This document shows positions 11,002 to 24,800 of a DNA stretch of 64,000 nucleotides, piece after piece. A model generated the notes under the pieces. It was not told the origin of the DNA, did no database searches, and saw only the letters and a list, made by a program, of their open reading frames with translations. This stretch comes from Vitrella brassicaformis (lineage: Eukaryota; Sar; Vitrellaceae): assembly GCA_001179505.1 (NCBI GenBank), contig CDMY01000236.1:44540-108539 (forward strand). The letters are read 5' to 3'. A program made the translations under genes and the position numbers. The stretch's first letter is position 1, and the number at the start of each line of letters is the position of its first letter.

Positions 11002-11617
11002 CTACTGTCTTTTCTTGCTTTTGCTCTTCCTTGATCCGGTCGGTGGTTTCAGCATCCGCGGGTCAGGAGCCGCCGCCATCCCACGCACAAAGCTGGACCG
11101 ACCCTTCTGTACCTGCACACTCACGATCATCCATGCAAACTTTGTTGAATGTCTTGCTTCCCTCACCGGTGGATTCTCCTGCTCTGTGTTAATTGGCGGC
11201 GGCAGCATCACTTCACGCACGTACAGCTCGCCACCCTGCTCGATCAGCACACCTGCATGAATGACACCAGGCATGGACGGACGGATGCTGAGACGACGCC
11301 GTGCATTCACTCTCTGACCGTTGTAGTATCGCTGATTGATCTCCTCCCCATCGGCCGTAGTGTAGGTCGCTGCATGACACAGCAGAGCACACCAAATGCG
11401 GACGGAAAGACAGCTGCTCAGGCCTTTTTCATTCATTTACCTCTTCCGTGCCTGACGTCATTCTCGAATGTGCCCTTCAGCACCTCGCCGGTTGGCCTGC
11501 AATGCACATTTGACATGGCCAAAAATGCGCGGCCGATTGGTTTCGCCAGTACCAAACGTATTCGCCCTTCCCGTGCTGCAGTTGACAAGAGAGACATAGA
11601 ATGACGTGTCCCGTCTG

Positions 11618-11648
<31 letters not shown>

Positions 11649-12699
11649 CCGTATTGACCCACTTTGTAGTCGTTGTGGAACTCCCCAATGTATTTGCTCT
11701 TCGATGGAAATATGTACACCGCGTGGCCCTCCTTCTTGCCGCCGCTCCAGCTGCCCTGGTACTTGCAGCGACCTGTGTATGTCACAAACGCCGAGACACA
11801 CATGCTGTCAGGGACGGATTGATGCGCTCTAGTGGAGTTGCTTACTGCCTTGTCCGTTCCACAGCACAGGGCGAGCAAAGAGACCGATACCGTGACGGTG
11901 GCCATTCACCCACTGCAACCAGACACGAGAGGAGCCAAACAGAAGCGTTGCCAAAGCGGCTATCATGACTCCTTCCTAAGGCCTACCTCTCCTCGATAGC
12001 AGGCCCCGTTGGCCCATTTGTACGTCCCCTCGCCGTGGAAAACTATGAGTTGAGGTTGAAAAATAATGATTCGTACGTCCCTGACCCTGTATAGCTGATT
12101 ACGAGCTATCATAACGTACCGTCTCTCCAGAAGTACCCTTCATACGAATCATTGTTTTCCAACCTCAACGTGCCGTTGCCCTCCCTTGTGTCGTCGGCGA
12201 AGTGACCCTCAAAATTGTCTCCCTGTGTGGCTCAGTACAACACGACCATATGCAGATGTCTTGCCGTGCGTGCTCGGTGCGGTGCCTACGTTGGCGAATA
12301 GGAGTTTGCCGTCTCCATGTGCCTTGCCATTCATAAATGCCCCGAAGTAGATGTCCCCATTGGCATACTGCAGCTCTCCGTCGCCCTGGGAACATCGGCT
12401 AACAAGTGAAAAGTGGATTCTGACGGCGTCTATGCTTTCTCACCTCAGGCAGGCCCTTGTCCCACTGGCCCTGCAACAGACAAGACACTGAGTGAGGCTG
12501 TCAGTGACCTCTCGTGTGAGGGCCTTCTTCCTCGCCTCGTATGTTGCGCCGTTGACAAATTTCATGCTGCCCTGGAAGCATACCACCATACAGCAGGATG
12601 GAAAGCAATCGCGCAGATTGCTAAATGTCCTCACCTTTCCGTGTCTCTGACCATTTTCGTACTCGCCCGTGTACTGGTCGCCTATAAATTGAGATGACA

Positions 12700-12736
<37 letters not shown>

Positions 12737-13674
12737 TTTGCTCAGCACTCACCGGCAATCCATGAGTAGGTGCCTTCTCCGTGCCTTTCATCCTCTTTGA
12801 AGGACCTGACTATCAGTAAGACAATGCAGACACATGCAGAAAGGAGACATCATATGGATGAGCTCGTGAAAAGCGTGCACCCCTCATAGAGGTCTCCGTT
12901 GGCAAGGAACTGGATCCCGCGGCCATGTCTCTGATCGTTCCTCCACTGGCCCTCATATCTGTCTCCAGAAGCCCAGAAGTAAATCCCATCGAAGTATCGG
13001 CGGTCATCCAGCCAGCTGCCCTCAAAGCGGTCGCCATTCGTATACAGCATGTATCCATATCCCTCTTTCTTGGCTTTGTCTCCTCCCTGCTCCTTGCTGA
13101 TACCCCCCTGGTACATGGAGCCGTCAGCATGGACAATGCAGCCGTATCGCACATTTGATATGCCCTGATTCAGCTTCCGCTCGTATTGCTGTCTGGATGA
13201 GCTGTGGGCTAACACTGCAATGGCACCCTGGCAAAACAACCAATCAGAAGATCCAGGAAGAGAGAAGGTTTCAAATGTATGTATGAGAGCTCACCTCACC
13301 TGCAACCTGTCGATGAGGGCCCTACCATCCCTGGTGCCTTGCAGCGGCACCAGAGTCTTCATCTGAGCTCTGTACGAGGAAGTGGCCATCTCCAGGAGGC
13401 TCCACTGCTTTTCCTCATCATCACCGATAGCCCTCTCCTTTGTCGGGTTGGGGAGGTTCAAAATGATGTAGGGGTTGGGACACTGGTCAAAAGAGAATCA
13501 TGCCTTGCACAGATGCATGTCCTCATCCTCTCTGTGTTTGCTTGCTACCTTCGGCGCATCGAAGTCATGCTCTAGGAAGATGGATGGGATCGGTACCTCT
13601 GTCGGCAGCTGCACACTTGCGTCAGATTGAGGGGACCGCTCGGAAAGCGGAGATAAGGGCCGTTGAGAAGCCAT
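11002..13674 (-). CDS. MORN-repeat protein
   Basis: MORN repeats form elongated beta-sheet scaffolds, often at membranes or cytoskeletal structures in alveolates. The start is ATG at 13672-13674 (MASQRPLSPLSE); the first in-frame Met after an upstream open stretch. After an N-terminal region (CPNPYIILNLPNPTKER, then LLEMATSSYRAQMKTL) come a dozen or more MORN units, each about 23 residues and often one per exon: for example GDRFEGSWLDDRRYFDGIYF, GDRYEGQWRNDQRHGRGIQF, DQYTGEYENGQRHGK, GDIYFGAFMNGKAHGDGKL, GDNFEGHFADDTREGNGTL and CKYQGSWSGGKKEGHAVY. The tail is basic (KPPTGSRKSKSKKRQ, stop at 11002). Introns carry (TATC)n at 11615-11648 and (GT)n at 12703-12731. No kinase or MORN-N-terminal enzymatic domain is seen, so it is not a PIP5K. 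Exon ends are approximate. Confidence 0.85.
11615..11648. repeat. (TATC)n microsatellite in MORN gene intron
   Basis: About eight tandem TATC units in the intron of the MORN-repeat gene. A dinucleotide (GT)n tract at 12703-12731 sits in another intron of the same gene. Confidence 0.9.
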
Positions 13675-13787
13675 AAACCAATGCCACAAGAGATAGCTCT
13701 CTGTTGAACCTAATTGACGGTCGTGCCCCACCGTTTCACGGAAATCGGCTTTGAGCGCGCATACAACGCCAAAGCCATTGTGCCATC
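13675..13787. promoter_or_regulatory. short bidirectional promoter region (MORN / eIF3i)
   Basis: The MORN gene ATG (13674, minus) and the eIF3i ATG (13788, plus) are only 113 bases apart, so this stretch must drive both. No TATA motif is obvious. Confidence 0.5.
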
Positions 13788-15581
13788 ATGAGGCCGTATC
13801 TGCTGAATGGGTAAGTGCCCAAGCAGATCCACGCTGCAGGAAGGACCCATGGACATCCATTGCTGTCTGCAGGCACTCTCGCCCTCTGACGTACGTTATG
13901 TTCAACCGGGATGGAGATCTCCTGTTCACTTGCGGCAAGGTACGCTTGTGTGCAACACAGACGCAGCGCGTCACTCGCGGGTGTCCTCCTGTGCACCGTG
14001 CGTGTGTGTTGTGTCGGTCAGGACAAGAAGGTCAACGTGTGGTACTCATCCAACGGCGAGAGGATAGGTGAGGAGGCTGAAACTGACAGATTCGCTCAAG
14101 GCGGACAGCTCTTCTCACGTCGCATGTGTACTCCAGGCACATACGACGGACACAACGGTGTGGTGTGGTGTCTGGACGTCACCTATGACTCGAAGAGGCT
14201 CATCACTGCTGGAGCAGGTACGCTGATCACAACTGCCTATGCCCAGACCATCCATCCCCACATCGCCTGTCTGTCTGCCAACTCATGCAGACGAGTGCTG
14301 CAAGGTGTTTGACATGGAGACCGGCGAGCAGCTGGCGGAGATCAAGGAGAAAGGTCCCTGCCGATGGGTTCAGTGGTGCCGCAAACCAAACGACCAGAAC
14401 AAGGTGGTCGTCGCCCGCGACAGGTTCAGCGAGGCCAAGGGACCTGCCGCCATCAGCATATGGAAGGTGGGCTCGTCAGCTGATGATGACAGGGACGATG
14501 AGGACGGTGCCGGGCCCAAATCCACACGTATCCTTGAGATCACAGACCTCCCCTCCAAGACCACCACCGTGAGTGTGGGGTGCGTGGATGGGGTGTCTCA
14601 TCTGAGAGCCGGACTTGGGCTTGTGTCTGTGTGTTTCAGGTTCACTGGGGTGCCTACGATGAGACCCTCGTCAGCTCGCACGAGGACGGACTGCTTGTGG
14701 TCAGCGAAGGAACGAGATCAACAAGAGGGTGATTGAGCTGACTCATCGCTCGTGAATGTGTCTTTGCTGTCTGCAGGTATGGGACGTCTTTACAGGCACC
14801 CCTGTGTGGGAGATCCAAGCACACGATGCGTAAGCTGAGGGAGGGATGAATATCGCAGCGACAAGCCTTAGACTGATGTGTCGCTGTGTCTGCCAGGAGC
14901 ATTCCCTCCATGTGCCTCAGTGAAGACCGCTATTTGTGCCTGACGGTACTTCCCAGGGAACGAAGAGGCGACACGCGATTTATGTGCACGTGTGTGGGTG
15001 TGCTGTCACGTTTGCCTCAGGCGTGCAAGGACGCGTCCGCGAAGCTCTGGGACCTGCTCAACAAGAAATGCGTCAAGGAGTACAAGACCGACAGAGGCCT
15101 CAACGCCTGCTCCATCTCACCAAGATACAACGCACGAGAAAACAAAAGGTACCCAACATACGAGCCCACCCAATCATCCATCCATCCATCCATCCCATTC
15201 ATCACGGCCTGTCTTGTTCACCTCTGCGTCTGTCTGTGTGCAGGTATCACATTCTGTTGGGCGGCGGTCAGTCGGCCGAGGAGGTGACGACCACGGCAGC
15301 CGGAGAGGGCAAGTTTCAGGCGCTGCTGTACCACATGGTGTTTGCCGAGGAGCTGGGGTCCGTCAAGGGCCACTTCGGGCCCATCAACACCATCGCATTC
15401 ATGCCCGGCGGAGACGGATACGCATCAGGTGCGCCCGACAGGACGGACATGACGTGCGTTCGCTGAGATGCAGCGATGATGTATCTGTGTGGATGCATGT
15501 CTGTGACCAGGTGGTGAGGAGGGTTATGTTCGTCTTCATCACTTCGACGAGTCTTACTGGTCCAACAAATACTACGACTGA
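13788..15581 (+). CDS. EIF3I: eukaryotic translation initiation factor 3 subunit I
   Basis: eIF3i is a seven-bladed WD40 propeller in the eIF3 complex that prepares the 40S ribosome for mRNA. Exons: 13788-13810, 13873-13939, 14022-14067, 14137-14217, 14291-14568, 14640-14699, 14777-14829, 14897-14944, 15021-15148, 15244-15428 and 15511-15581. The start [23 protein letters not shown] and the [21 protein letters not shown] blade match the family from its first residue. Later blades show [56 protein letters not shown] and the C-terminal [21 protein letters not shown] followed by [12 protein letters not shown]. The sequence ends YYD. All splice phases I checked keep frame. It is about the usual length (roughly 340 residues). 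A small acidic loop ([12 protein letters not shown]) is inserted between blades 3 and 4. Confidence 0.95.
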
Positions 15582-15883
15582 TGCTTGGTCGGGGGACTGG
15601 CCCGAGGGATGTCGCCTTCGTTGTTTGTGACAGTCAGACGACTTGGGACAAGACGCTGCATGTGTGTAACGCGTCCATGGAGTTTAAATCGCTGTTTTAT
15701 TGCATGGCATTGCTTCTCTTGGGTTGCTCGCGCGTGCAGCGGCGAGGACGCAGCCCCGGGCCAGAACACACTTGGCCAACCACCGCTCCCCCACCCTGCC
15801 CCCACAGCAGATGCGCACCAGCGTCGTGCAAAAGAGCGTGCAGGGGCCTTCGACTCGTTCCAGAAGCCACAACAGGTCCTCTG
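15582..15883. other. spacer before the giant surface-protein gene
   Basis: About 300 bases between the eIF3i stop and the ATG of the next plus-strand gene; it must hold the eIF3i 3' end and the next promoter. The frame of the next gene is open back to 15581, so an earlier ATG is possible, but the signal peptide fits the one at 15884. Confidence 0.5.
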
Positions 15884-18800
15884 ATGCATCCCCTCAGCCT
15901 GAACACGCCGTTGAGCAACCGCACCAAGCAGAAGAGCCGACTGCCTGCGGGGCACAGCCTGGTGCTGTTGGCTGTGTATTGGGTGTTTGCTCTTGTTCCT
16001 CTGGTTCCTCTGGGTGCCGCTTCCTCCTGCACGGTCCCAGCGTCTTGCGCTGAGACCATCATCGACTTCGACACGGACCAATCCGTCCAGTTTGCTTCCT
16101 TCACCACCACGACGGAGAACAGTGGGCAGGGATGGCAGCTCATGACAGAGGACAACACGGCGTGCCCATGGATAGATTCGATGAATCCCGGTGCGTGCCT
16201 TCGTGCTGGGCGAGCAGACGAACCGTACATGAGCCCCGCCCCGGTCTTCAATGAGCCGCGGGACCGGGGCGTACTTACTATTGAGCTGCAAAACAAGCGG
16301 TTCAACTTCACTGACTACCCTGGGACCTTTTCGGAGCAACGGAAGGTGTCGTTTGACTTGAGTGTCGCCACCGAGTACGCCAAAGAGAATCACGGGCGGC
16401 CGTGATGTTTGGAATGTGTTTTCTCTCTGTGCAGATATGACTACGACATGCTTGAGTTCTATGTCAATGGTGAGTCTAAGCCAACCAGACAGAAAATGAC
16501 TCACTTCCTTTTGTACCGTTCAGGCAAGGAAGTGAAGCTCAACATCTGCGGCACCGGCTATCGCATCCCAGCCTCAGGCTGCCCCTCCGTCAGCGTCCCT
16601 CCAGATGTGCAGGACGGTGTCAACACCTGTCAGCAATGGAACGCGGTTGCGCAGAACCAGTGGTATGGATAGTGCTCGACGGTGATGGGCCGGGGGGAGA
16701 GGGGGACACACAGGTGAGTGAATGGATGAATGAATGAATGTGTCCATATCATATCAGGATCACTGTCGAGCACTACTTGTGGTTCGATGAGGTAAAGACA
16801 GAAAAGGAGAGATGCGTCGCCATTCCGGGGGGTGCGTGTGTCGTGCCGACGTGTACAGAACAACAAGAACGATTTCTATACATTCACGTGGGTGTTCCGG
16901 AAGGACTCGTCCATCAGCAAGTGTGAGGACATCGCCTACATCGACAACATCAAGTTTGAGGGCCTCGTGCTGGACAGTGCAGGCGACGACGGCTCATCGT
17001 CCAATGACTTCTCATTCGACATGGAAGACGGCCTCCTGCCGCCATTCCAATATGAAGAGGTTCAGTCAGCCGAGGGATGGCAAGTCGCCACCGACCGTAA
17101 GCAGAGAAAGAGTTACAAGGACTCATTGCCACCTGTTCTCGCACTGACGCTTTTCATGGGTGTCTCATCAGCACACGACTCGACCAACTTGGCCCTACGT
17201 TCCGGCCAGGAGGGGTCCGGCGACCCAGAGGACAATGCCAACGTGACGATGAAAATCGTCAAGACACTGAAGCTTGGTGGTGAGCAGCAAGTCAGCTTCC
17301 GCATCCACGTGGACACCGGTACGACGCGAAACGACGAGAGAACTTATCAAACGCTGGCAACTGTTCTGTTGCTGACTGCTCTTCCCTCGGCACTCCTTTT
17401 TCCTCCGTCGTTTTTCTCATTCAGAGTTCCAGGATATCTTCGTATTCACTATCGACGGCATGGAGTACTTTAGGTATGCACATGCGTTCGTCTTCTTACC
17501 ACTAGTATCCATGCCTGTGTTTGACTGCGCCTATCAAGGGCTGAAGGGTACTGGCAGTGGCAGCCCGTTTTCTTTCAATTCTTCCCAACTGTCATAGTAA
17601 GTCAGCAATGGTCGATGCCCCACGAACGACACCACTCTTTTTTAAACGCACCTGTGTCACAGCCAACGGTTTTTGAGTGGACGTACTCAAAGAACGACTT
17701 TTCGAGATCGGGGCGGGACGTGGTATTCGTCGATGACATCCTGTGAGATGGCGAAAGCATATGTCCGAGAGCGCTCTTTTGTTCACCTTTTCGTATCTGC
17801 AGGATCACTGGTCTGGCCCCATACGTGACCACGATTGCAGACGAGGGCACGACTACTGTGGCCACAGCGATGCTCAATATTACGCACAGCAACTATGACG
17901 ATAACCAAAACATCAAGTGTCTCGTCCGTACTTCACAAATATCAGGTTCGCCAATCAGTACACATGGCCTCCATCTCTCTGACTATGTCCGCCTTTTAGG
18001 TCCAATCAAGGGCGACCACGAGTGGACATGTGAGCGTGGAGCTCGCTGCCTCATCGGAGAGGAAGACGAACCACTGCAAGGGACGAGCCTCTACAGCGCT
18101 GACAGGGTGGCACTTGCCCTGCCGGGGCTCTGCGGCTCCTACCTCGATCGTGTCGAGCGCAACCCGGCGTATGTGGGGGCCAAGGAAGCAGACGTGATTG
18201 GCGCGCAAGACTATCTACACATGTCTTTGGTATGTGTAGATATCTCTACGACTGCGACGGCAAGATACATGACTTTGGCCTAATCTACAAGACGTGAGAG
18301 AGAAGAAGGCATCTCACGCAAACACGGAAGGATGATCTCCTCCCTGCGTTCTGTATCTCATGCAGTGCCGGGGTTTATGACGTCTGCTGGTGTCAAGGTG
18401 AGACGGATACCAGTGCTCGTTGCCGAGACCCCGCCAATTACAACGTCAATATCGGCACACTCAATCTTACATCGGGTACAGAATGACAGACGCATCGTAA
18501 TCGCTGTACCTGCTGTGTCTCCATGAGTGCAGATTCGCAACCGCCGCGAGCTGAAATCTTGTCTTTTGAGGGAGTCAGCAGTGCTATTACGTTGAAGGTC
18601 CAGCCTTCGGAGCCTTCATACGGTGCGCAAAGTCGCACTTCATCTCAATTTCTTGACATTCGTATCTTGCACCTCCTTGCCACAGTGTGGTGTCTTTTGA
18701 AGGACCAGGCCGTCGTGGACTTTCCCAGTCTCACCACCCAGCTCGCTCAATGGAAGCTCAATACTCCTCCTGCATCCGTCGATGAAGCAACAGCAACAGC

Positions 18801-21800
18801 AACAACGACCGGAACAGCCGCGACAACAGCAGCCACGGGAAGCACTGTGGTCCCGTATGCTGGGCTGTACTTCAGCCAGCCGAAGCTCTCGCTCGATTAC
18901 ATCATCGACGAATACTGGACCGTCACGGCGGTCAGCGGGCCCAACACGACGTACGGCTTCCGTTCTTTGAAGGAAAATACAGCTTACCACGCATTCTGCT
19001 ACGCCGGTGAGCTGACAAGGCTTCACGTGCACCGGTGAAAGCAGCGGTTGGCGGCTTTTCAGAAGACGAAGATGGCAATGCGATGACTACTGAGCGAGTG
19101 CGACTTACGCGAAGAACAGTCAAGACTGGATGTAGGAAGCTGACAATAACATTCGTTCTTCTTTTCTTATGTCTCTACGTAACTGTCACTGTTTGCAGTC
19201 TGCGGATACATCCGTATGAAGCAACTGGATTCCTTTCCCACTGAGATCGGCTGGGAGCTGATGGATACCAACTGCTACAGAGAGCCAAACTCCTACCAAT
19301 CGTACGGCAAGAAACTGACTCTGCCTTGTGAGGTCCGGAATCTGTCTTGTTGGACAGAGCTTCTGGGACCCAATGGGACGTCTGCTGTATTCCTCCAGGC
19401 ACCTACACCCTGAGACTTAAGGACTCATATGGGTTCGATGTATAGCGCTTCTGTACGTTTTGTTTACCCTCATTTTCTCTCCCTGTCCGTTGCAGAGACG
19501 GCTGGAATGGTGGCATCCTTCAGATGGCTTTCTACGATTGCAAGGCAAGCGAAGACAGAAGCCGTGTGTCAGATATGGTTGTTCATTATTCATTTTCCGC
19601 TTTTTCAGTGGTTTCGGACATATGGCGACACAGATGATACCGACGGCACAAGATTTGACAGCGGAGGAGTGTTTGACGAGGAGATAACAATACCCGCCAC
19701 AGAACCAAGTAATGAAAATGAGGCTGTAAATAAGCTGTCGCCTTTGGTCTTGTCCTTTTGTTTGCCAGCGACGGTACCCGGCGCAGCTGTGTTAGCAGAG
19801 TGTGTCATCAAGGAAGGTACTGAAGGCTATTTTCGCATATGGGACAGGTCATTGGCTTCGTGCTATCGTTTGGGCAGATTGCAATGGTGGCGCCTGTATG
19901 GCGAGCCAGCGAGGGGACGGGGCCTGCCAGCAGGAGTGCAGGACGGCTGACTGCAATTGGGACGACGGCGATTGCGGTGAGTCAAAGAAGAAACGCGCCA
20001 TCCCTCCGGATCTTCTTTGACGATATTCCATCGGTCAGACATCACGGCTCCAACGTTGACGTACTCGTCGGTTTTCGGGCTGGACACTCAGTGCATAGTC
20101 CGCTTCACAGTGAATGAGCAATGAAATGTCTTCTGCAAGGCACTGAGCACGCTTGAACCGGAGCCGCAGTCGTCTCAAGTCATCCGAGATACGACATTCA
20201 ACGCCTTCTTCATCGACATGAACTTCAATGGCACCATCTATGAAAGGTTAGACACACAGCTGCTCTGACATGAAGTGGCATTCGCACACTTCTCATGAGA
20301 TCTTCGCACACTTCTCATCAGATCTGTGGTCGATATTGCTCCGGAATTCCGGAATTCCTATTACCTTTATTGTGTGGCGGGTGAGTATTGCAAGGGAAGA
20401 ACGATGTCTGCTGTCTCCTGTCTGGGTGACCTGTTTTTGATTGCTCACAGACGATCCGTCTGGCAACCTGGGCAACTACAGCAAGAGCAGTGTCTGTGAG
20501 ACCCAGGCCGTTGGTGAGCCAACAGGATTCGTCCAGATCGATGTTCTCGAGGCCCGTCCTGTTGGAACTAACATCACGATTACTGTCACGATTGATCGTC
20601 CTGCGAGTAAAATGGCCAAGGGAAGCCGCATCGCTTTCATGCCACGCGTCTCGTTTATTGCTGTCTCTTGATTGGTCTCCTTCTCAATACAAAAGGGCAG
20701 GTGCGTTGCTTTTCTTACGACGCGGCGGCAGAGGAGCCTGGCGGGGACTATGCAGATAGCATAGTGGCTCGTCCGACAGGATGTGATGATATGACATTCA
20801 CTCCGCACACATCCAGCTTCGGCAGCATTATTGAGTCCCACTATTCTTACAACCTGGCCAAGGATCCATTGCAGAATCGAACACTGTCCATGCCTGCATA
20901 CGGAACCGACGCGGACAATATGGTACATAGGTCATGGGCGAAAACCTTACGGTATTATATCCTCTGCTCCCTTTGTTCAGGTCATGTGTTGTGCAATCGA
21001 CTTTTATGACCGCGAGTGGGGCGAGACAGAGATATACCAGTTTGTCCAGGGGTTCAGTCCTGTTAGAAGCAATCCCCCCGATTCGACACCTCCGTCTAAC
21101 TTTTTCATCGCTCAGCCGGGGGAAACATACGGGCCCGAGGACCCACCCGAATCGCACGACCCTATCACGACAAGCAGATCGCTGGAGTTCACTGTGCGGC
21201 TAGATGAGACGGGCGGAATGATCTGCGGCAAGTGATGCCACGGACGTCCATGAGGTGGAAGGAAATGTAGCATTTCTCTCTGCTCCTTCAGGCTTTGCTG
21301 AAGACATGAACGTAGTGGACCAGGCGGCCATCCAAGAGCTGCAGGACTGGAATTACTGGTAGACACGGATTCAGTTGTCTGCCGTCACACTCCCTGCTAT
21401 TTGTTTTTCAAGGATGAGTCCATGGATTGGCGGCTTCGATGTACACTATATTGCTGCCAACACATGGACGACCATTGAGGTGGGGGATGAGGGTCAGTAC
21501 TACTACTTCCATTTTCAGCCGGGTCGCATGTACGAGATGTGGTGCACAGCGAGAGATGAAGCGTGGAACTGGATCTCAGCGGCAGACATTGCAAGCGACG
21601 CATCTGATCCCCCCAAGTACAAGCTGATGGTAGCAGCCAGCATCGCAGATCCCCCCGTGCTTTCTTTCGGCGAGCATGAGGCCTACTACAACTACCTTGA
21701 GATCAATATCACGGCGACAAAGGAGGGCGCAGTAGTATGTCGGGCTGACCCTCCGGGCTCTGTCGATTTCGCTTCGTTTGATCCTGACCAGCCGCCCTAC

Positions 21801-24800
21801 GATCCCGGCATATACACGTCACATTTTGTCGACATGTCTTTCGGCACACCGCACGAAATGCAAAATGTGGGACAGGCGGACATCGACAACGACCATGTCA
21901 ATACATCGGTGTCTCTATACATTGGGCTTGATGACCTCAACATGGATGGAACGATCGCTGACTGGGATGGTAAGAAGAGACATCGTCACAGAAACATGTC
22001 TCCATATTTTGCCCTTGCAGTCTACTGCATTGGTCGGTCGGATAGTGGAGGAATCACGCCTTTTGCGCAAGTCAATAACAGCATGCAGACTGTCACGAAG
22101 CCCACAGCGCCTGTCTTTCCAAGTATCACTCTGTCCGTCATTGAAGCAGCGGAAGAAGAGGTGTCTGTAGAGCTCAGCGTCCCCTTTCCGGGACTGGTGG
22201 TCAATTGCATTATGTTCCTCAACGATAGCAACAACTACGCCGAAGCAGTTACGGGTCCAGACGTCAGCAATGCAATCAGCATGATGTATGTCCCGGGCGC
22301 CGGCGCCTCACACGAGTTTTGGCTTGACGACGAACCTGATGCCAACACGAGCTTGCTGATATCGCCATCAAAGACTTTCACTGCCTACGCTGACAATGAG
22401 ACGCTCATGAATGCCTCACCAATCACACCAGCAACTAGTCTTTCGCTGGTGTGCTTTGCGGGTCAGATGAAAGGATGCATCCTTCCATGTTTCTATACAT
22501 TCCCTATCTCGTATTTTCAGAGCTTGTGACAATCTCTGGGTGGCATCTGGACAATGCCACGTCTGGCTCAGTTGGCAACGCGGGCAGAACATCTTTACGC
22601 ACAATCTTCAGCCTGTCATCGGGCAACGACACTGTCGCTCCAGAGTTCACATCGGTGGCGACATACATCCGCGCAAAATGATGTCCAACGTTGTGTCCTG
22701 CTTGATGCTGCCTTCTGTTTTACTTCAGGAGATAGGAGTGATAGCGGCACAGACGTCGCTTACGCTAACCATCAGGACACTGAAGGAAGAGTTTGCGACC
22801 GTCTGGTTCATTCTAACAGACGAGGAGGCAGACCCGCCTGATGCGTCAAGTGTCGAGGCGAATGGCACGCAGGCGACACGGTCTGACTTTTCAGGCACCG
22901 AGCACGAGCACACAATCACCTTCTCAGGGCTCACCCCAGCAACCACACAAATGGCGTACGCAGTTGCAAGTGAGTGAGAAGAAAGGGACAAATGCGATTA
23001 ACAAGCCGTGATTTTGTCCTTTTTTCTCGGATTCAGAGGACATGTTTGGCAATGCGATGGACGACGAGGACGTGCAAGAGAGGGTCAGGAGCGTGCGAAG
23101 TAAGCGAGACGACAAAAATGTGCCATTTCATCCGCGGCATCTCATTGTTTGTCTCACTGGCTTCCAGCTGCTTGCCCGACGGGAACCACAGACAACTATG
23201 CGTAAGCGACGAGACATATTGCCCTGCTCTTTCTCAGTGTCATCTCATCTGTGGCATGCATTGTATGTCTCGCTGGTTTCCAGCACAATGGATAAAGTGG
23301 TAGGTGAAGAAGGAAGAAGACACCAACGGGTGCACACCACTTGGAGACGGAATCTGCTTCTGCTGTCAGACTGGTACGATTATCACCGACGAGACCGGCA
23401 TCACGGAGATTCTCGGCACTGGCGAGACACGAAGAGCTGTCGATACAGGTCGGACAGCGGGCACGAAGATACCGCTGGCACACATAAGCGATCTGTGTTG
23501 CAGGAACGAACGAGATCACTTCCCTCGGCGTTCCCTTTACAACCTTCTCATCCGTATCCACTGTCTTCGTTTGGTGTTACTTCAAGCTCGCCAACATCAA
23601 CTTCGTATACCCAGACCTCCACGTGGGTAAGCCGATTGGATATGACGCGCAATGGCAATACATTGTAATGGCAATATTCCTTGGACTGCCACGGTCTGCA
23701 TCAATCAGGTCAGCCAATATCAGTCTCTGGCTCGAAACCCGTGTTTAAGCCCTTTCCGAAATGGATTGGCAAAATGCGTACGTCATGCTCGGCATATCTG
23801 AAAACTTCGAGGTTTTCAATGTCAAGGTCTCTTACTTGCACAATCGTCACGAGCTAATAGACCTGGCTGAAAGATGTCCTGTTCCTTCGGGTGGTCTTTT
23901 TTAGGCCACATTCAGCGCCGCTTCGCAGTGCAGCAGCAAGTAAGAAGGGGGGGAGATGATGCCGTGCAGAGCTAGGGATGCCTTCTCTGTATATATCGGC
24001 AGATTCTACACGTCCTTGACGACCATTCCTTTCTCTGAGTTTGCGGTGAGACCCTGAGCATAGGAAAAAAATTTCGCTTCTAAGGGTCACTCAATTTCTC
24101 GATTCAGACGGGCGAAAGGGAATCAGCGAAGGCTCCCTTCAAGTGTCGTCACTAACCAACCCAAAAGTTTGCTACTGGGAACGCTCTTTCAGCACACCCA
24201 TAGAAGTCAGCCTAGAGACAGAGGATGGTAAGCTGCAGGGACGAGCTTTGGCAGCCAAGACATGGTCCTTTTGCGCTCGTGCGTCGAATAGAGATGGATA
24301 TTCAAGCCACAGCGCCTGATTACAGTTTATGGGATGTTGAATCAACGCCGCTGCAGCTCACACCGCCTGCTACTGTGCTTCGAGGCAAGAGCGTCAAGGT
24401 CGTGGTCTCATCGGGCAGTGGGGACACCACGGCAGTGCTCTTCCCTTTCCTCGACTCCACAATCAGTACGCGACGAAGGCGTGTTGGCTGGCTTTGCGGC
24501 TGACGGCTTATTATGCCTCCGTGTGCAGCTCAGGGATCGTTTTGCGGGAACTTGACAGTGAGTGATGCTCAAGCGCGAGGCTACCCTGTCACTCAGAACG
24601 GAAACACAGAGACGAGCTCTTTCGTTTTCCAATTCTCGTCGGGCACGTAAGGCAGCGACAGAAAAACAGACGAGGAATAGGCGAGAAGGTCTCAGGCCTT
24701 CAAATGTGCTTCAGGTACGCTATGTGTTACAGCGGTGTCTCCAGTGTGTGGGGCTATGCATTCAACAAAATTGGGACGACCTTCAGCATCGGAGGGCCAG

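Larger units (their letters stand above)
18530..23160 (+). other. fibronectin-like modules with Y-x-[YF]-C-x-A-x-D signature
   Basis: A run of divergent units, each ending in a strand with a cysteine: YHAFCYA (about 18990), YYLYCVADDPSGN (about 20355), VMCCAIDFYDREWGE (about 20985), MYEMWCTARDEAW (about 21530), VYCIGRSDSG (about 22020), LSLVCFA (about 22445) and MAYAVAKDMFGN (about 22950). The pattern is of the fibronectin type III/Ig-like kind seen in large protist surface proteins. The LNR and the DGWNGG motif lie inside this run. Boundaries are approximate. Confidence 0.5.
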
